From the NCBI GenBank assembly GCA_947493745.1, contig CANLSM010000008.1, positions 62,001 through 126,000 of the forward strand: a DNA stretch of 64,000 nt, written 5' to 3'. Source of the DNA: an uncultured Paracoccaceae bacterium (GTDB taxonomy: Bacteria; Pseudomonadota; Alphaproteobacteria; Rhodobacterales; Rhodobacteraceae). Under the pieces are notes generated by a model. The model did not search any database and was not told where the DNA came from. It was given only the letters and a program-made list of their open reading frames with translations. The position numbers and the translations under genes were made by a program. Below are positions 41,045 through 50,808 of this stretch, one piece after another. Each line of letters begins with the position of its first letter. Positions within the stretch are counted from its first letter, which is position 1.

Positions 41045-42865
41045 TCAGGAACCTATCAGCGCCTCCCGGAGGTCCTCAAGCATCAACCACTCTTCCTCGG
41101 CGGCACCGAGGGCCGCCTGCCGCTCCGCCAGACCGTCGCTGGCCTTGCGAAACTTCGCGGGCTCGCGGGTGAAGAGGTCGGGGTCGGAGAGAAAGGTTTC
41201 AAGCTTTGCAATCTCCGCCTCCAGACGCTCGATCTCCCCTGGCAGTTCGGACAGGCGATGCTCCTGCGCGAAGGACAGCTTGCCCGAAGAGGCTGACGGT
41301 TTCGGCTTCGCCGCAGACCGGGCCTTTGGTTTCGCGGCGGACATGGTTTCAGGAACATCCCCACGCTGGCTGAGATAGTCGGAATAGCCCCCCGCATAGA
41401 CCACTGCCCGTCCGCGCCCTTCCATGGCAATGGTTGTGGTCGCGACACGGTCGATGAAATCCCGGTCATGGCTCACCAGCAGCACCGTGCCGTCATAGTC
41501 GTCAATGACCTCCTGCAACAGATCGAGCGTCTCGATGTCGAGGTCATTTGTCGGCTCGTCGAGGATCAGCAGGTTGGAGGCGCGCGCCATGATCCTGGCC
41601 AGCATAAGCCTTGCCCGCTCACCTCCCGACAGCGCCGAGACCGGGCTTCGCGCCTGCACCTCGGCGAATAGGAATTCCTTAAGATAGCCGACCACATGTT
41701 TGGGCCGCCCGCGCACCATGATCTGATCCGAACGCCCCGAGACACCCAGCTCGGGCGAGAGCGCGAGATTGTCCCAAAGGCTCGCATTCAGGTCGAGCTT
41801 CTCACGATTCTGGTCGAACACCGCCTGTTCCAGGTTGCTGCCAAGCCGGATCGTGCCGTCGTCAGGCGCGATCTCGCCCGTCAGCATCTTCAGCAATGTG
41901 GTCTTGCCGATCCCGTTCGGCCCGATCAGCGCCACCCGGTCGCCCCGCTGGATCTTCAGCGAGAAATCCTCGACGATCTTGTGATCTCCGAAAGCCTTGC
42001 TGATGTCCCTGGCCTCGACCACCAGCCGACCGGATTTCGGCCCCACATCAAGCTCCATCTTTGCGGACCCGGTTCGCGATATCTGACCGGCGCGTTCCGC
42101 GCGCATGTCCTGCAGGCGGCGCACCCGGCCCATGTTGCGTTTGCGGCGGCCGGAGATCCCCTCGACCGCCCAGCGGCTTTCGGATTTGATCAGACGATTG
42201 AGCTTGTGACGTTCCTGATCCTCCTCCTCGAAAATCTTGTCGCGCCAGTCCTCGAAGCTCTCGAACCCCTTGTCCCGCCTGCGCACGACACCGCGGTCCA
42301 CCCAAAGGGTCGCGCGGGTCAGCTTGCGCAGGAAGGCGCGGTCATGGCTGATAAGGACGAAAGCCGTCCGGGTCTCGGCGAGATGCGCCTCAAGCCAGGC
42401 AATCGCCTCGATGTCGAGATGGTTCGTGGGCTCGTCCAGCAGCATCAGATCAGGTTCGGCCGCGATCAATTTTGCGAGAGCAGCCCGACGTTTCTCGCCA
42501 CCGCTGGCCTTGGCCGGATCGAGACCGGGGGCAAGCTTCAGCCCCTCAAGCGCGATCTCGGCGCGGTAGGTCTCGCCCGCATCAAGCCCGTCAGTCGCGA
42601 AATCCAGCATCGAGGCGAAGCCCGCAAAGTCCGGTTCCTGCTCCATATAGGCGACATGCGATCCGGGCTTGAGAAAGCGTTTACCTGCATCGGGCTCGAC
42701 AAGGCCTGCCATGATCTTCATCAGGGTGGATTTGCCCGACCCGTTGCGCCCGACAAGACAGGTCCGCTCACCCGGACCGATGATCAGCGAGGCGCCGCCA
42801 AAGAGCGGAGCGCCGCCAAAGGTCAGCGCGATGTCGGTCAGCGTGAGAATGGGAGGAGGTGCCAT
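41045..42865 (-). CDS. ABC-F family ATPase (Uup type)
   Basis: A 606-residue soluble protein with two ATPase halves. Walker A is GRNGSGKST (about 37) and GPNGIGKTT (about 320); signatures are ASGGEKRRAAL and LSGGERARLML; Walker B ends LLDEPTNHLD and LILDEPTNDLD. A charged linker lies between the halves and a C-terminal coiled coil (LSELPGEIERLEAEIAKLE) marks the Uup branch. ABC-F proteins act on ribosomes rather than transport. I use the ATG at 42865; a longer start exists 39 bases upstream. Confidence 0.9.
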   Translation of the reverse strand: MAPPPILTLTDIALTFGGAPLFGGASLIIGPGERTCLVGRNGSGKSTLMKIMAGLVEPDAGKRFLKPGSHVAYMEQEPDFAGFASMLDFATDGLDAGETYRAEIALEGLKLAPGLDPAKASGGEKRRAALAKLIAAEPDLMLLDEPTNHLDIEAIAWLEAHLAETRTAFVLISHDRAFLRKLTRATLWVDRGVVRRRDKGFESFEDWRDKIFEEEDQERHKLNRLIKSESRWAVEGISGRRKRNMGRVRRLQDMRAERAGQISRTGSAKMELDVGPKSGRLVVEARDISKAFGDHKIVEDFSLKIQRGDRVALIGPNGIGKTTLLKMLTGEIAPDDGTIRLGSNLEQAVFDQNREKLDLNASLWDNLALSPELGVSGRSDQIMVRGRPKHVVGYLKEFLFAEVQARSPVSALSGGERARLMLARIMARASNLLILDEPTNDLDIETLDLLQEVIDDYDGTVLLVSHDRDFIDRVATTTIAMEGRGRAVVYAGGYSDYLSQRGDVPETMSAAKPKARSAAKPKPSASSGKLSFAQEHRLSELPGEIERLEAEIAKLETFLSDPDLFTREPAKFRKASDGLAERQAALGAAEEEWLMLEDLREALIGS

Positions 42866-42964
42866 GCCGTCTATCTCGGCCAGATCGCGCGAAGCGTCAA
42901 GCACCCCTTCTCATCCGGGAGTATGCCCGCTAACGTCGCCCGAGATTTTTTGGGGAGAGCATCC

Positions 42965-44155
42965 ATGTCCTTCGGTCCTGTCAGTCCGTCGCTCGCCGCG
43001 AGCTTCCCGCCACCGGTGATGGAGGCGCGCGCCTGGCTGACCTCGATCCCGCGACCGGACGGCCTGCCATTGATCAATGTCTCGCAGGCCGCGCCCGTCG
43101 ATCCGCCGCCGAAAGTGTTGCGCGAGGTGATGGCGCAGCACATTCTTGAGGTCCCCGAGGCGCATCTCTACGGCCCGGTTCTGGGCCTGCCCGCCCTGCG
43201 CGAAGAGATCGCCGAGCAATGGTCTGCGGCTTATCTGGGCCGGATCGAGGCCGACGAGGTGGCCATCACCTCGGGCTGCAATCAGGCGTTTTGCGCGGCG
43301 GTCGCCTCGCTCGCCAGGGCCGGTGACGCGGTGATCCTGCCGACACCCTGGTACTTTAATCACAAGATGTGGCTGGACATGATGGGGATTGAGGCGCGGC
43401 TTCTGCCCTGCCGCGACGGGATGCTGCCCGATCCCGACGAAGCAGCCGCGCTTGTCGACGACCGGGTCAAGGCGATCCTGCTGGTCACGCCCAACAACCC
43501 AACCGGGGCAGAGTATCCCGCCGGTCTGATGCGTGGTTTCGCCGAGCTTTGCCGAAATCGTCATATCGCGCTGATCGTCGATGAGACCTACCGCGATTTT
43601 CACGCCGTCGAAGGCCCGCCCCATGATCTTTTTGGAGCCGACTGGCAGGATGTGCTGATCCATCTCTACTCGTTTTCGAAGGTGTTCCGGCTGACCGGCC
43701 ACCGCGTCGGCGCGATGATTGCGAACCGGGAGCGATTGGCACAGGTCGAGAAATTCCTCGACACGGTGACCATCTGCCCGGCCCAGATCGGCCAGCATGC
43801 AGCGCTTCATGGTTTGCGGGAGATGGCAAACTGGGTTGCGGATGAGCGCGACGAGATCCTGGCCCGCCGTTCTGCCATCACGCGCGGCCTGCAGAGGCTG
43901 GAGGGCTGGAAAACACTGGGGACCGGCGCCTATTTCGCCTATGTCGAGCACCCTTTCGACATGGCCTCGGATGAGCTGGCAAAGGCGCTGCTCGGAAAGC
44001 AGGCGATCCTCGCCCTTCCGGGCACGATGTTCGCCCCCACAAGGGTCGATGGCGGCGATGGCAGTGCCGAGCAGCAACTGCGCATGGCATTCGCCAATAT
44101 CGACGCGGATGGCATCGCAGAGCTGATCGCGCGGATGAAATCCTTTCAGCCCTGA
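42965..44155 (+). CDS. Class I/II aminotransferase
   Basis: A 396-residue PLP aminotransferase with YGPVLGLPALREEIA, TSGCNQAFCAAV, LVTPNNPTGAEYP (about 180), IVDETYRDF and the Schiff-base lysine in SFSKVFRLTGHRVGAM (about 240). It has no operon partner and is divergent from the ABC-F gene. The family includes aspartate, aromatic and methionine aminotransferases; the substrate is not determined. Confidence 0.85.
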   Translation: MSFGPVSPSLAASFPPPVMEARAWLTSIPRPDGLPLINVSQAAPVDPPPKVLREVMAQHILEVPEAHLYGPVLGLPALREEIAEQWSAAYLGRIEADEVAITSGCNQAFCAAVASLARAGDAVILPTPWYFNHKMWLDMMGIEARLLPCRDGMLPDPDEAAALVDDRVKAILLVTPNNPTGAEYPAGLMRGFAELCRNRHIALIVDETYRDFHAVEGPPHDLFGADWQDVLIHLYSFSKVFRLTGHRVGAMIANRERLAQVEKFLDTVTICPAQIGQHAALHGLREMANWVADERDEILARRSAITRGLQRLEGWKTLGTGAYFAYVEHPFDMASDELAKALLGKQAILALPGTMFAPTRVDGGDGSAEQQLRMAFANIDADGIAELIARMKSFQP

Positions 44156-44241
44156 GCGCCCTCTTGCCTCGCCCCGTTCAAGCCCGTACACCCAGACCGC
44201 AACAGTGCCGCTAGCTCCGGCTGTTTGAGGAAAGTTCACAC

Positions 44242-46113
44242 ATGTTGAAAACAATCCGAAGCTCAAGCTCCAGTGTCTTTGTCTGGATTCTGATGGGCTT
44301 TCTGGTGCTGGGTCTGACCGGGTTCGGCCTGACCGGTGTGGTGTCCGGCCTGTCACAGCAGAATGTGGCGCAGGTCGGCAGCCAGAAAGTCGAGCGTGAG
44401 GCCTTCTTCCGGCAGTTGCAGGCGCAGATCCGCGAGACCGGCCAGCGGCTCGGCACACCTCTGAGCATGGAGCAGGCGCGGCTTTTCGGCATTGATCAGC
44501 AGGTTCTCGGACGCATGATCGCCTTTGCTGCGCTCGATGATGAGACCAGCAAGCTCGGCTTCTCGTCCGGGGATGTGGCGGTGCGGGACCAGCTTCTGGA
44601 GACGCCGGCCTTTCGGGGTATCAACGGACGGTTCGATCCCGAAAGCTACAATCTGGCGCTGGAACAGCTTGGCATGACGGCTTCCGAATACGAGGAGCAG
44701 CTGCGCAAGGATCTGACCCGCGGATTGCTGCAGAACGCGCTGCGAAACGGCTATCATGTTCCAGACGAGATGGTGCACACGCTTCTGGGATATCTGCAGG
44801 AAACCCGCGATCTGAGGATCGCAAGCCTGACGCTGGATGATCTGACCACAGAGGTCGAGGCACCGACCGAGGACGCAATTCTCGCCGCTTACGAGGCCTC
44901 TCCCGACGCCTACACGGCGCCCGAGATCCGCAAGGTGTCCTACGCCGCGCTCCGTCCCGAGGATCTGATAGAGACCGTTGAGGTCAGCGAGGAAGACATT
45001 GCAGATCTTTATGAGGCGCTGTCCGATACATACAACACGCCCGAGCGGCGGATCATTGACCGGATCGTCTTTGGCAGCGAGGAAGAGGCGGCAGCCGCAC
45101 TCGACCGGATCAATTCCGGTGAGGCCGGTTTTGACAAGATCGCCACCGAGCGCGATCTGAGCGCGGACGACATCGCGCTTGGCGGCGTGGCCGCTGATGC
45201 GTTGTCGCAGGAGGCGCGCGCTCTGGTCTTCGCAGAGGACGAGACCGGCATCTTCGGCCCCGTGCGGAGCGCGCTTGGCCCCGCTCTCTTCCGCGTCAAT
45301 GCGATCCTGAAGGCCCGCAGCACGCCGCTCGATGATGTACGGGAGGATCTGCGCGTACAGCTTGCGGCAGAGGCCGCCCAGGCCTCGGTCGGGGACTGGA
45401 TCGACACGATAGAGGATCTGCTCGCCGGTGGTGCCACCCTTGAGGAGCTTGGCGCTGAGACCGACATGATCACAGGCACCGCGGAAGTGAGCGTGGAGAT
45501 CGGCGAAGGTCTTGCAGCCGATCAGGCGTTCCGTCAGGAGGCCTTTGAAGCCGAGATCGACGAGGAGCGTGACCTGATCGACCTGTCCGATGGCGGGCTG
45601 GCCGTTCTCCGGGTTACCGAGATCGTGCCGCCGACCCTGCGTCCGCTGGAAGAGGTACGCGATCAGATCATCGAGCGTCTGATGCAAGAGGCGCGCCGAA
45701 CCGCCCTTGCAGAACAGGCCGAGGCCACCCTGGCGAAGCTGCAGGACGGGTTTGCCTTCACCACCGCGCTTGGTCTTGAGGGAATCGCAGTCCGATCCGA
45801 AAACGGCGTTCTGAGGGGCGCGGATGTCGACGGGCTGACACTTGAGACGCTTGGCCAGGTTTTCGAGGCCCAGAACGGCGAAACACTTCTGGCAGAACAG
45901 GATGATGCGGTCCTGCTGATCGAGATCGCTGATGTCGCGACCTTTGACCCGACCGATCCCGCGAATGCGGAGCTTATCGACACGGTACGTACAAATCTTG
46001 AAATCCAGATCTCGGCCGATCTGTTTCAGGCCTATGCGGGCAGCATCCAGCAGCAGACCGAAGTTTCAGTCAATCAGACCCTGATTGACCAGACACTCGA
46101 TTTCTATCAGTAG
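44242..46113 (+). CDS. ppiD: PpiD-like periplasmic chaperone / peptidyl-prolyl isomerase
   Basis: A 623-residue protein anchored by one N-terminal membrane helix (residues about 12-35, VFVWILMGFLVLGLTGFGL). A SurA-type N-terminal chaperone domain follows (VGSQKVEREAFFRQLQAQ to FDPESYNLALEQLGMTASEYEEQLRKDL), then a parvulin-like region near 240-370 and a long helical C-terminal part. The parvulin core looks weakly conserved, as is common in alphaproteobacterial PpiD. It assists outer-membrane and secreted proteins. It precedes trpE by nine bases and is probably co-transcribed with it. Confidence 0.85.
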   Translation: MLKTIRSSSSSVFVWILMGFLVLGLTGFGLTGVVSGLSQQNVAQVGSQKVEREAFFRQLQAQIRETGQRLGTPLSMEQARLFGIDQQVLGRMIAFAALDDETSKLGFSSGDVAVRDQLLETPAFRGINGRFDPESYNLALEQLGMTASEYEEQLRKDLTRGLLQNALRNGYHVPDEMVHTLLGYLQETRDLRIASLTLDDLTTEVEAPTEDAILAAYEASPDAYTAPEIRKVSYAALRPEDLIETVEVSEEDIADLYEALSDTYNTPERRIIDRIVFGSEEEAAAALDRINSGEAGFDKIATERDLSADDIALGGVAADALSQEARALVFAEDETGIFGPVRSALGPALFRVNAILKARSTPLDDVREDLRVQLAAEAAQASVGDWIDTIEDLLAGGATLEELGAETDMITGTAEVSVEIGEGLAADQAFRQEAFEAEIDEERDLIDLSDGGLAVLRVTEIVPPTLRPLEEVRDQIIERLMQEARRTALAEQAEATLAKLQDGFAFTTALGLEGIAVRSENGVLRGADVDGLTLETLGQVFEAQNGETLLAEQDDAVLLIEIADVATFDPTDPANAELIDTVRTNLEIQISADLFQAYAGSIQQQTEVSVNQTLIDQTLDFYQ

Positions 46114-46122
46114 CGCCACCCC

Positions 46123-47637
46123 ATGCAGATCCATCCCGACTTCGACGCCTTCGAGACCGCCTATAGGGAAGGGCGGAATCAGGTTGTCTGGACCAGGCTG
46201 ATCGCGGATCTCGATACGCCAGTTTCGTTGATGCTGAAGCTTGCACAGGCCCGCAAGGACAGCTTTCTGCTCGAATCCGTGACTGCGGGTGAGGTACGCG
46301 GGCGTTACTCGGTGATCGGAATGAAGCCCGACCTGATCTGGCGCTGCCGCGGTGAAAAGGCCGAGATCAACCGCTCGGCCCGGTTTGACACGGATGCGTT
46401 CGAGCCGATGGACGCGCACCCTCTGGACGCGCTGCGCGCGATCATCGCGGAAAGCCGGATCGAGATGCCCGAGGCGCTGCCGCCGATCTCGGCCGGACTG
46501 TTCGGATATCTCGGCTATGACATGATCCGGCTGGTGGAGCATCTTCCCAATGTGAACCCGGACCCTCTGGGGCTTCCGGACGCCGTGATGATGCGACCGA
46601 CGGTCGTGGCGATGGTCGACGGGGTGAAGGGCGAGGTCATTGTCGTGAGCCCGGTCTGGGCGGGTCAGGATGTCTCGGCCAAGGCCGCCTTTGCGCAGGC
46701 CGCCGAGCGGGTGATGGACGCGGTGCGTGATCTTGATCGCCCGGCCCCCGATGAGACACGCAGCCCCGGGGATGAAGCACCCCTGCCCGATCCGGTCTCC
46801 AACACCACGCGTGAGGCCTATTTCGACATTGTCGAGAAAGCCAAGGAATACATCCGCGCGGGCGACATCTTTCAGGTGGTGCCAAGCCAGCGCTGGTCAC
46901 AACCCTTCGATCTGCCACCGTTCGCGCTCTACCGCGCGCTGCGGCGGACCAATCCCTCGCCCTACATGTTCTTTTTCAACTTCGGCGGCTTTCAGGTCGT
47001 CGGCGCCAGCCCGGAAATTCTGGTGCGCGTGAAGGATGGCAAGGTCACGATCCGGCCCATCGCGGGCACCCGTCCGCGCGGCAACACACCTGCCGAGGAC
47101 AAGGCGCTGGAGGTCGATCTGCTGGCCGACAAGAAGGAATGCGCCGAGCATCTGATGCTGCTCGACCTGGGGCGCAACGATGTCGGTCGTGTCGCGAAGA
47201 TCGGAACCGTCGATCCCAACGAGCAGTTCATCATCGAGCGCTACAGCCATGTGATGCACATCGTCTCCAATGTCGAAGGTGAGCTGAGCGACGATCACGA
47301 CCCGCTCTCGGCGCTTCTGGCAGGCCTGCCGGCCGGAACCGTCTCGGGCGCACCCAAGGTGCGGGCGATGGAGATCATCGACGAGTTGGAGACCGAGAAG
47401 CGCGGCGTCTATGCGGGCGGCGTGGGGTACTTTTCGGCCGCAGGCGAGATGGATATCTGCATCGCGCTGCGCACCGGCGTTCTGAAGGACAAGACGCTTT
47501 ACGTTCAGGCCGGTGGCGGCGTCGTCTATGACAGCGTACCCGAGGACGAATATGTCGAGACCCAGAACAAGGCCCGCGCCCTCATGAACGCCGCCATCGA
47601 GGCCGGCCGGTTCGGGCGCGGTTCGGGCAACAACTGA
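46123..47637 (+). CDS. trpE: Anthranilate synthase component I
   Basis: A 504-residue chorismate-using enzyme. The N-terminal part has the tryptophan feedback site (LLESVTAGEVRGRYSVIG). The catalytic part has AGDIFQVVPSQRW, PIAGTRPRGNTPAEDKALE (about 312), LDLGRNDVGRVA and the C-terminal block YAGGVGYFSAAGEMDICIA. It makes anthranilate together with TrpG. It lies nine bases after ppiD. No leader peptide or attenuator can fit directly before it. Confidence 0.96.
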   Translation: MQIHPDFDAFETAYREGRNQVVWTRLIADLDTPVSLMLKLAQARKDSFLLESVTAGEVRGRYSVIGMKPDLIWRCRGEKAEINRSARFDTDAFEPMDAHPLDALRAIIAESRIEMPEALPPISAGLFGYLGYDMIRLVEHLPNVNPDPLGLPDAVMMRPTVVAMVDGVKGEVIVVSPVWAGQDVSAKAAFAQAAERVMDAVRDLDRPAPDETRSPGDEAPLPDPVSNTTREAYFDIVEKAKEYIRAGDIFQVVPSQRWSQPFDLPPFALYRALRRTNPSPYMFFFNFGGFQVVGASPEILVRVKDGKVTIRPIAGTRPRGNTPAEDKALEVDLLADKKECAEHLMLLDLGRNDVGRVAKIGTVDPNEQFIIERYSHVMHIVSNVEGELSDDHDPLSALLAGLPAGTVSGAPKVRAMEIIDELETEKRGVYAGGVGYFSAAGEMDICIALRTGVLKDKTLYVQAGGGVVYDSVPEDEYVETQNKARALMNAAIEAGRFGRGSGNN

Positions 47638-47640
47638 ACC

Positions 47641-49068
47641 CTATCGGGTACTCAGCGCCTCCATCGCGACCGAGACCGGCGCGATCGTCACCGATTTGGA
47701 TCCATTGCTTATCAGCCAGGAGAAGAGCGTCGTCACGGTCTCGGGCCGGGTCGTTCCAACCACCACGGCAGCGCCCGAACGGGAGGCCTCGAAAACCGCC
47801 TTGTCCAGTGCTGACTGGATGGAGCGCGGGTCGCTGTTTGCGTCGATCTCCTGATAGACCGTCGCACTTTGAAGACCCTCGGTACGGGCCAGGCGGTCAA
47901 CCGAGTTCAGGCCACCGCTGCGATGGGTCAGAATTCCGTGACCGCTGACCTTGAGGCTGTCGATCAGCGTGCGGACCAGGTTTGCATCCCGAGGCATGTC
48001 GCCATCGACGCGGTCCATCACCCCGACCGCGGTCGGCACAGCCGCCAGAAAACCGCCCAGATTGGCTGAGACCACAGAGGCATCCATGCCCCTTGAAATC
48101 ATCTGCGTCCCCGCATCGGGCAGCAGGGCCACGGTCTCGATCCCCTTGGCAAAGTAGGTGCGGCTGATCCCGGCGGCCCCATCCATGGTGACCGGCAGGG
48201 CAACCGTGATCGGCACTCCGAGATCGAAAAGCGCCTCGCGGGCCACGCCCTCATCCCCCACGTCGCGCAGCACGATCGCCAGGAACGGCTGGGACGGATC
48301 GCCCTCGAACGCGACCCGGTTGCTGGTGAACGCGTCGCCCGCGACAATGTCTGCGGGCGGCACAACATAGACCTCATCGGTCGGAACAACAGCGGGCACG
48401 GGCGTGATGTCTTCCGGCGTGATCACGGGTTCCTCCGTGACCACGGCGGTCTTGATTTCAGGCTCTTTCGCAGCCGGTTCTTCGGCGACCGTATCCGTGC
48501 CCTTGTTGGTGGGCTCGATCGGAGTGGCCGATGTGGTGCCTTCCGTTGTCACACGCTGGGCCCCGGTATCGACCTGGGGGATCTCTGCGGTCTGGGTGTT
48601 CACACTCGGCGCATTGGGGGTGTCGCCTCCTGCCGTCGCGCTCGACAGGCTGGGGGCCGAACCACGCGCGCTCAGCCCGGTGGGCGCATCGGACCGGCGC
48701 ACGGTCGGCGCATTCGGACTGTCGGTCTGGCCTTGAGGAATGCTGGGCGCGTCGAAGGCAATCACCGGCGCGAACGGATCTCCGTCGAGCGATGCCACAC
48801 CGGTCTCGGGCGGCGTCTCGGTCTCTGCCACGACCGGGGCTTCTTCAATCACCGGCGCAGGCGCAACAACGGCGACGTCCGGCTCCTCGACAACGGGGGC
48901 CTCGACCACCGGTTCACCGGCTGAGCCTGCCGGAGCCGCGTCGAAAACCGGGCGCATCCCGCTTTCCAGCGGCACCAGCCCTGCCAATGCCGCAAGTCCG
49001 GCACCACTTACAATCACGCCATAAATGGCGCCCCTCAGAAATCCGCCGCCTTGTGCTGCATCAGCCAT
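47641..49068 (-). CDS. YibQ-like divergent polysaccharide deacetylase with long acidic linker
   Basis: A 475-residue protein on the opposite strand between trpE and trpG. An N-terminal membrane helix lies near 12-32 (AIYGVIVSGAGLAALAGLV). Residues about 45-235 are a low-complexity, Pro/Glu/Val/Thr-rich stretch. The C-terminal 220 residues are the divergent polysaccharide deacetylase (DUF610/YibQ) domain: FLAIVLRDVGDEG, ALPVTMDGAAGISRTY, HGILTHRSGGLNSVDRLA. The usual DD metal pair in the first strand reads RD here. I start at the ATG at 49068; a longer frame extends into trpG's promoter. It stops three bases short of the trpE stop. Confidence 0.8.
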   Translation of the reverse strand: MADAAQGGGFLRGAIYGVIVSGAGLAALAGLVPLESGMRPVFDAAPAGSAGEPVVEAPVVEEPDVAVVAPAPVIEEAPVVAETETPPETGVASLDGDPFAPVIAFDAPSIPQGQTDSPNAPTVRRSDAPTGLSARGSAPSLSSATAGGDTPNAPSVNTQTAEIPQVDTGAQRVTTEGTTSATPIEPTNKGTDTVAEEPAAKEPEIKTAVVTEEPVITPEDITPVPAVVPTDEVYVVPPADIVAGDAFTSNRVAFEGDPSQPFLAIVLRDVGDEGVAREALFDLGVPITVALPVTMDGAAGISRTYFAKGIETVALLPDAGTQMISRGMDASVVSANLGGFLAAVPTAVGVMDRVDGDMPRDANLVRTLIDSLKVSGHGILTHRSGGLNSVDRLARTEGLQSATVYQEIDANSDPRSIQSALDKAVFEASRSGAAVVVGTTRPETVTTLFSWLISNGSKSVTIAPVSVAMEALSTR

Positions 49069-49082
49069 TACAAACTGCCCTT

Positions 49083-49098
49083 CATATGCGCGCATATG
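49083..49098. promoter_or_regulatory. Perfect 16-base palindrome upstream of trpG
   Basis: CATATGCGCGCATATG reads the same on both strands. It lies between the divergent YibQ-like gene and trpG, 14 bases upstream of the former's start. It may be a regulator site, but no regulator gene is next to it. Confidence 0.45.
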
Positions 49099-49207
49099 TG
49101 CCAAGCTGCCCCTTGACCATTCTGCGTCTCTGAGAGCATGTATACCTCGCCAATTCTTTTGTTCCAGCCCAAACCGGGGCGGAACATATCGCAGATAAGG
49201 GTCATAC

Positions 49208-49789
49208 ATGCTCCTGTTGATCGATAACTATGACAGCTTTACGTATAATCTTGTTCATTATGTGGGAGAATTGGGAACAGATGTCGAGGTTTGGCGCAAT
49301 GATGCCCTGACCGTTCAGGATGCGGTCGCCAAACATCCCGACGCAATCATGCTGTCGCCGGGCCCCGGCACTCCGGATCAGGCCGGGATCTGCCTGCCGC
49401 TTGTTCTGGCCGCCGCCGAAATCGGGATTCCGCTGATGGGCGTTTGCCTGGGACATCAGGCCATCGGGCAGGCCTTCGGTGGCACGGTCACCCGCCATTC
49501 GGATATCGTGCATGGCAAGGCCGGAAAGATCGTCCATGAGGGCAAGGGCGTCTTCAGCGGCCTGCCATCGCCGTTTTCGGCGACCCGCTATCACTCCCTA
49601 GTCGTGGACCGCGCCACATTTCCCGACATGCTGGAGATCACGGCGGCGCTAGACGATGGCACCATCATGGGCCTGCGCCACAGGACCCTGCCGATCGAGG
49701 GGGTTCAGTTCCACCCTGAATCGATTGCCTCCGAACACGGCCATGCGATGCTGCGCAACTTTCTCGACCGCGTGCCGGTTTCCGCATGA
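49208..49789 (+). CDS. trpG: Anthranilate synthase component II (glutamine amidotransferase)
   Basis: A 193-residue type I glutaminase with [26 protein letters not shown], the nucleophile Cys in [13 protein letters not shown] and the His/Glu pair in QFHPESIAS. It supplies ammonia to TrpE. It overlaps trpD by four bases and starts the trpGDC-moaC-moeA operon. The same order with a YibQ gene between trpE and trpG is found in Rhodobacter. Confidence 0.96.
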   Translation: MLLLIDNYDSFTYNLVHYVGELGTDVEVWRNDALTVQDAVAKHPDAIMLSPGPGTPDQAGICLPLVLAAAEIGIPLMGVCLGHQAIGQAFGGTVTRHSDIVHGKAGKIVHEGKGVFSGLPSPFSATRYHSLVVDRATFPDMLEITAALDDGTIMGLRHRTLPIEGVQFHPESIASEHGHAMLRNFLDRVPVSA

Positions 49790-50805
49790 GCGATGCCCTC
49801 AAACCGCTGATCGGCAAGGCGGCCGATGCACCACTGACGCGTGCCGAGGCCGAGGCCGCCTTCAACATCATCATGGAGGGCGAAGCGACGCCCTCCCAGC
49901 TTGGCGGTCTTCTGATGGCGCTGCGCACCCGTGGCGAGACTGTCGACGAATATGCCGCCGCTGCCGCCGTCATGCGGGCCAAATGTTACGCGGTCCAGGC
50001 CCCGAAAGGCGCGATGGATATCGTGGGCACCGGCGGTGACGGAAAAGGCACGCTCAACATCTCGACCGCAACCGCCTTCGTCGTGGCGGGCACCGGTCAG
50101 GTTGTCGCCAAGCATGGCAATCGCAATCTGAGCTCGAAATCCGGCGCGGCAGATGCGCTGACCGAGCTTGGGATCAATGTGATGATCGGTGCGGATGTGG
50201 TCGAAAAGGCGCTGAGCGAGGTCGGCATCGCCTTCATGATGGCGCCGATGCATCATCCGGCGATGCGCCATGTCATGCCGACCCGTGCCGAGCTTGGCGT
50301 GCGCACGGTCTTCAACATCTTGGGACCATTGACAAACCCGGCCGGGGTCCGGCGACAGCTCACTGGAGCGTTCTCACGCGAGGTGATCCGCCCGATGGCC
50401 GAGACGCTGCGCTCTCTGGGATCGGAGAAAGCCTGGCTGGTGCATGGCTCGGACGGCACCGACGAGATCTCGATCGCCGGCCCGACCTTCGTGGCGGCCC
50501 TCGATGGTGATGAGATACGCGACATGGAAATCTCGCCCGAGGACGCGGGCCTGCCGGTGCATCCCTTCGAGAGCATTCAGGGCGGCACACCGGCAGAAAA
50601 CGCCGTTGCCTTCCGTGCGCTTCTGGGCGGCGCGGCATCGGCCTACCGCGATGCGGTGCTCCTGAATGCGGCGGCGGCCCTCGTCATCGCCGACAGGGCA
50701 GCGTCTCTGCCCGAAGGGGTGGAGATGGCAGCACAAAGCATAGACAGCGGGGCAGCGGCCGCGAAGATCGAGGCCCTTGCCACGCTGACATCCCAAGGAG
50801 GCTGA
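49786..50805 (+). CDS. trpD: Anthranilate phosphoribosyltransferase
   Basis: A 339-residue TrpD. The phosphoribosyl pyrophosphate loop is [15 protein letters not shown] (about 82), followed by [15 protein letters not shown] and [16 protein letters not shown]. It transfers phosphoribose to anthranilate. The start overlaps the trpG stop and the stop is three bases before trpC. Confidence 0.96.
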   Translation: MSDALKPLIGKAADAPLTRAEAEAAFNIIMEGEATPSQLGGLLMALRTRGETVDEYAAAAAVMRAKCYAVQAPKGAMDIVGTGGDGKGTLNISTATAFVVAGTGQVVAKHGNRNLSSKSGAADALTELGINVMIGADVVEKALSEVGIAFMMAPMHHPAMRHVMPTRAELGVRTVFNILGPLTNPAGVRRQLTGAFSREVIRPMAETLRSLGSEKAWLVHGSDGTDEISIAGPTFVAALDGDEIRDMEISPEDAGLPVHPFESIQGGTPAENAVAFRALLGGAASAYRDAVLLNAAAALVIADRAASLPEGVEMAAQSIDSGAAAAKIEALATLTSQGG

Positions 50806-50808
50806 CCG

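Noticed and set aside
44353-45687. A 444-codon minus-strand frame opposite ppiD
   Set aside because: Antisense shadow: repeated Leu/Gln/Arg-rich sequence without homology signals, and ppiD has a membrane anchor and chaperone domain.
46114-46122. Tryptophan attenuator before trpE
   Set aside because: Only nine bases separate ppiD and trpE, with no room for a leader peptide or terminator hairpins.
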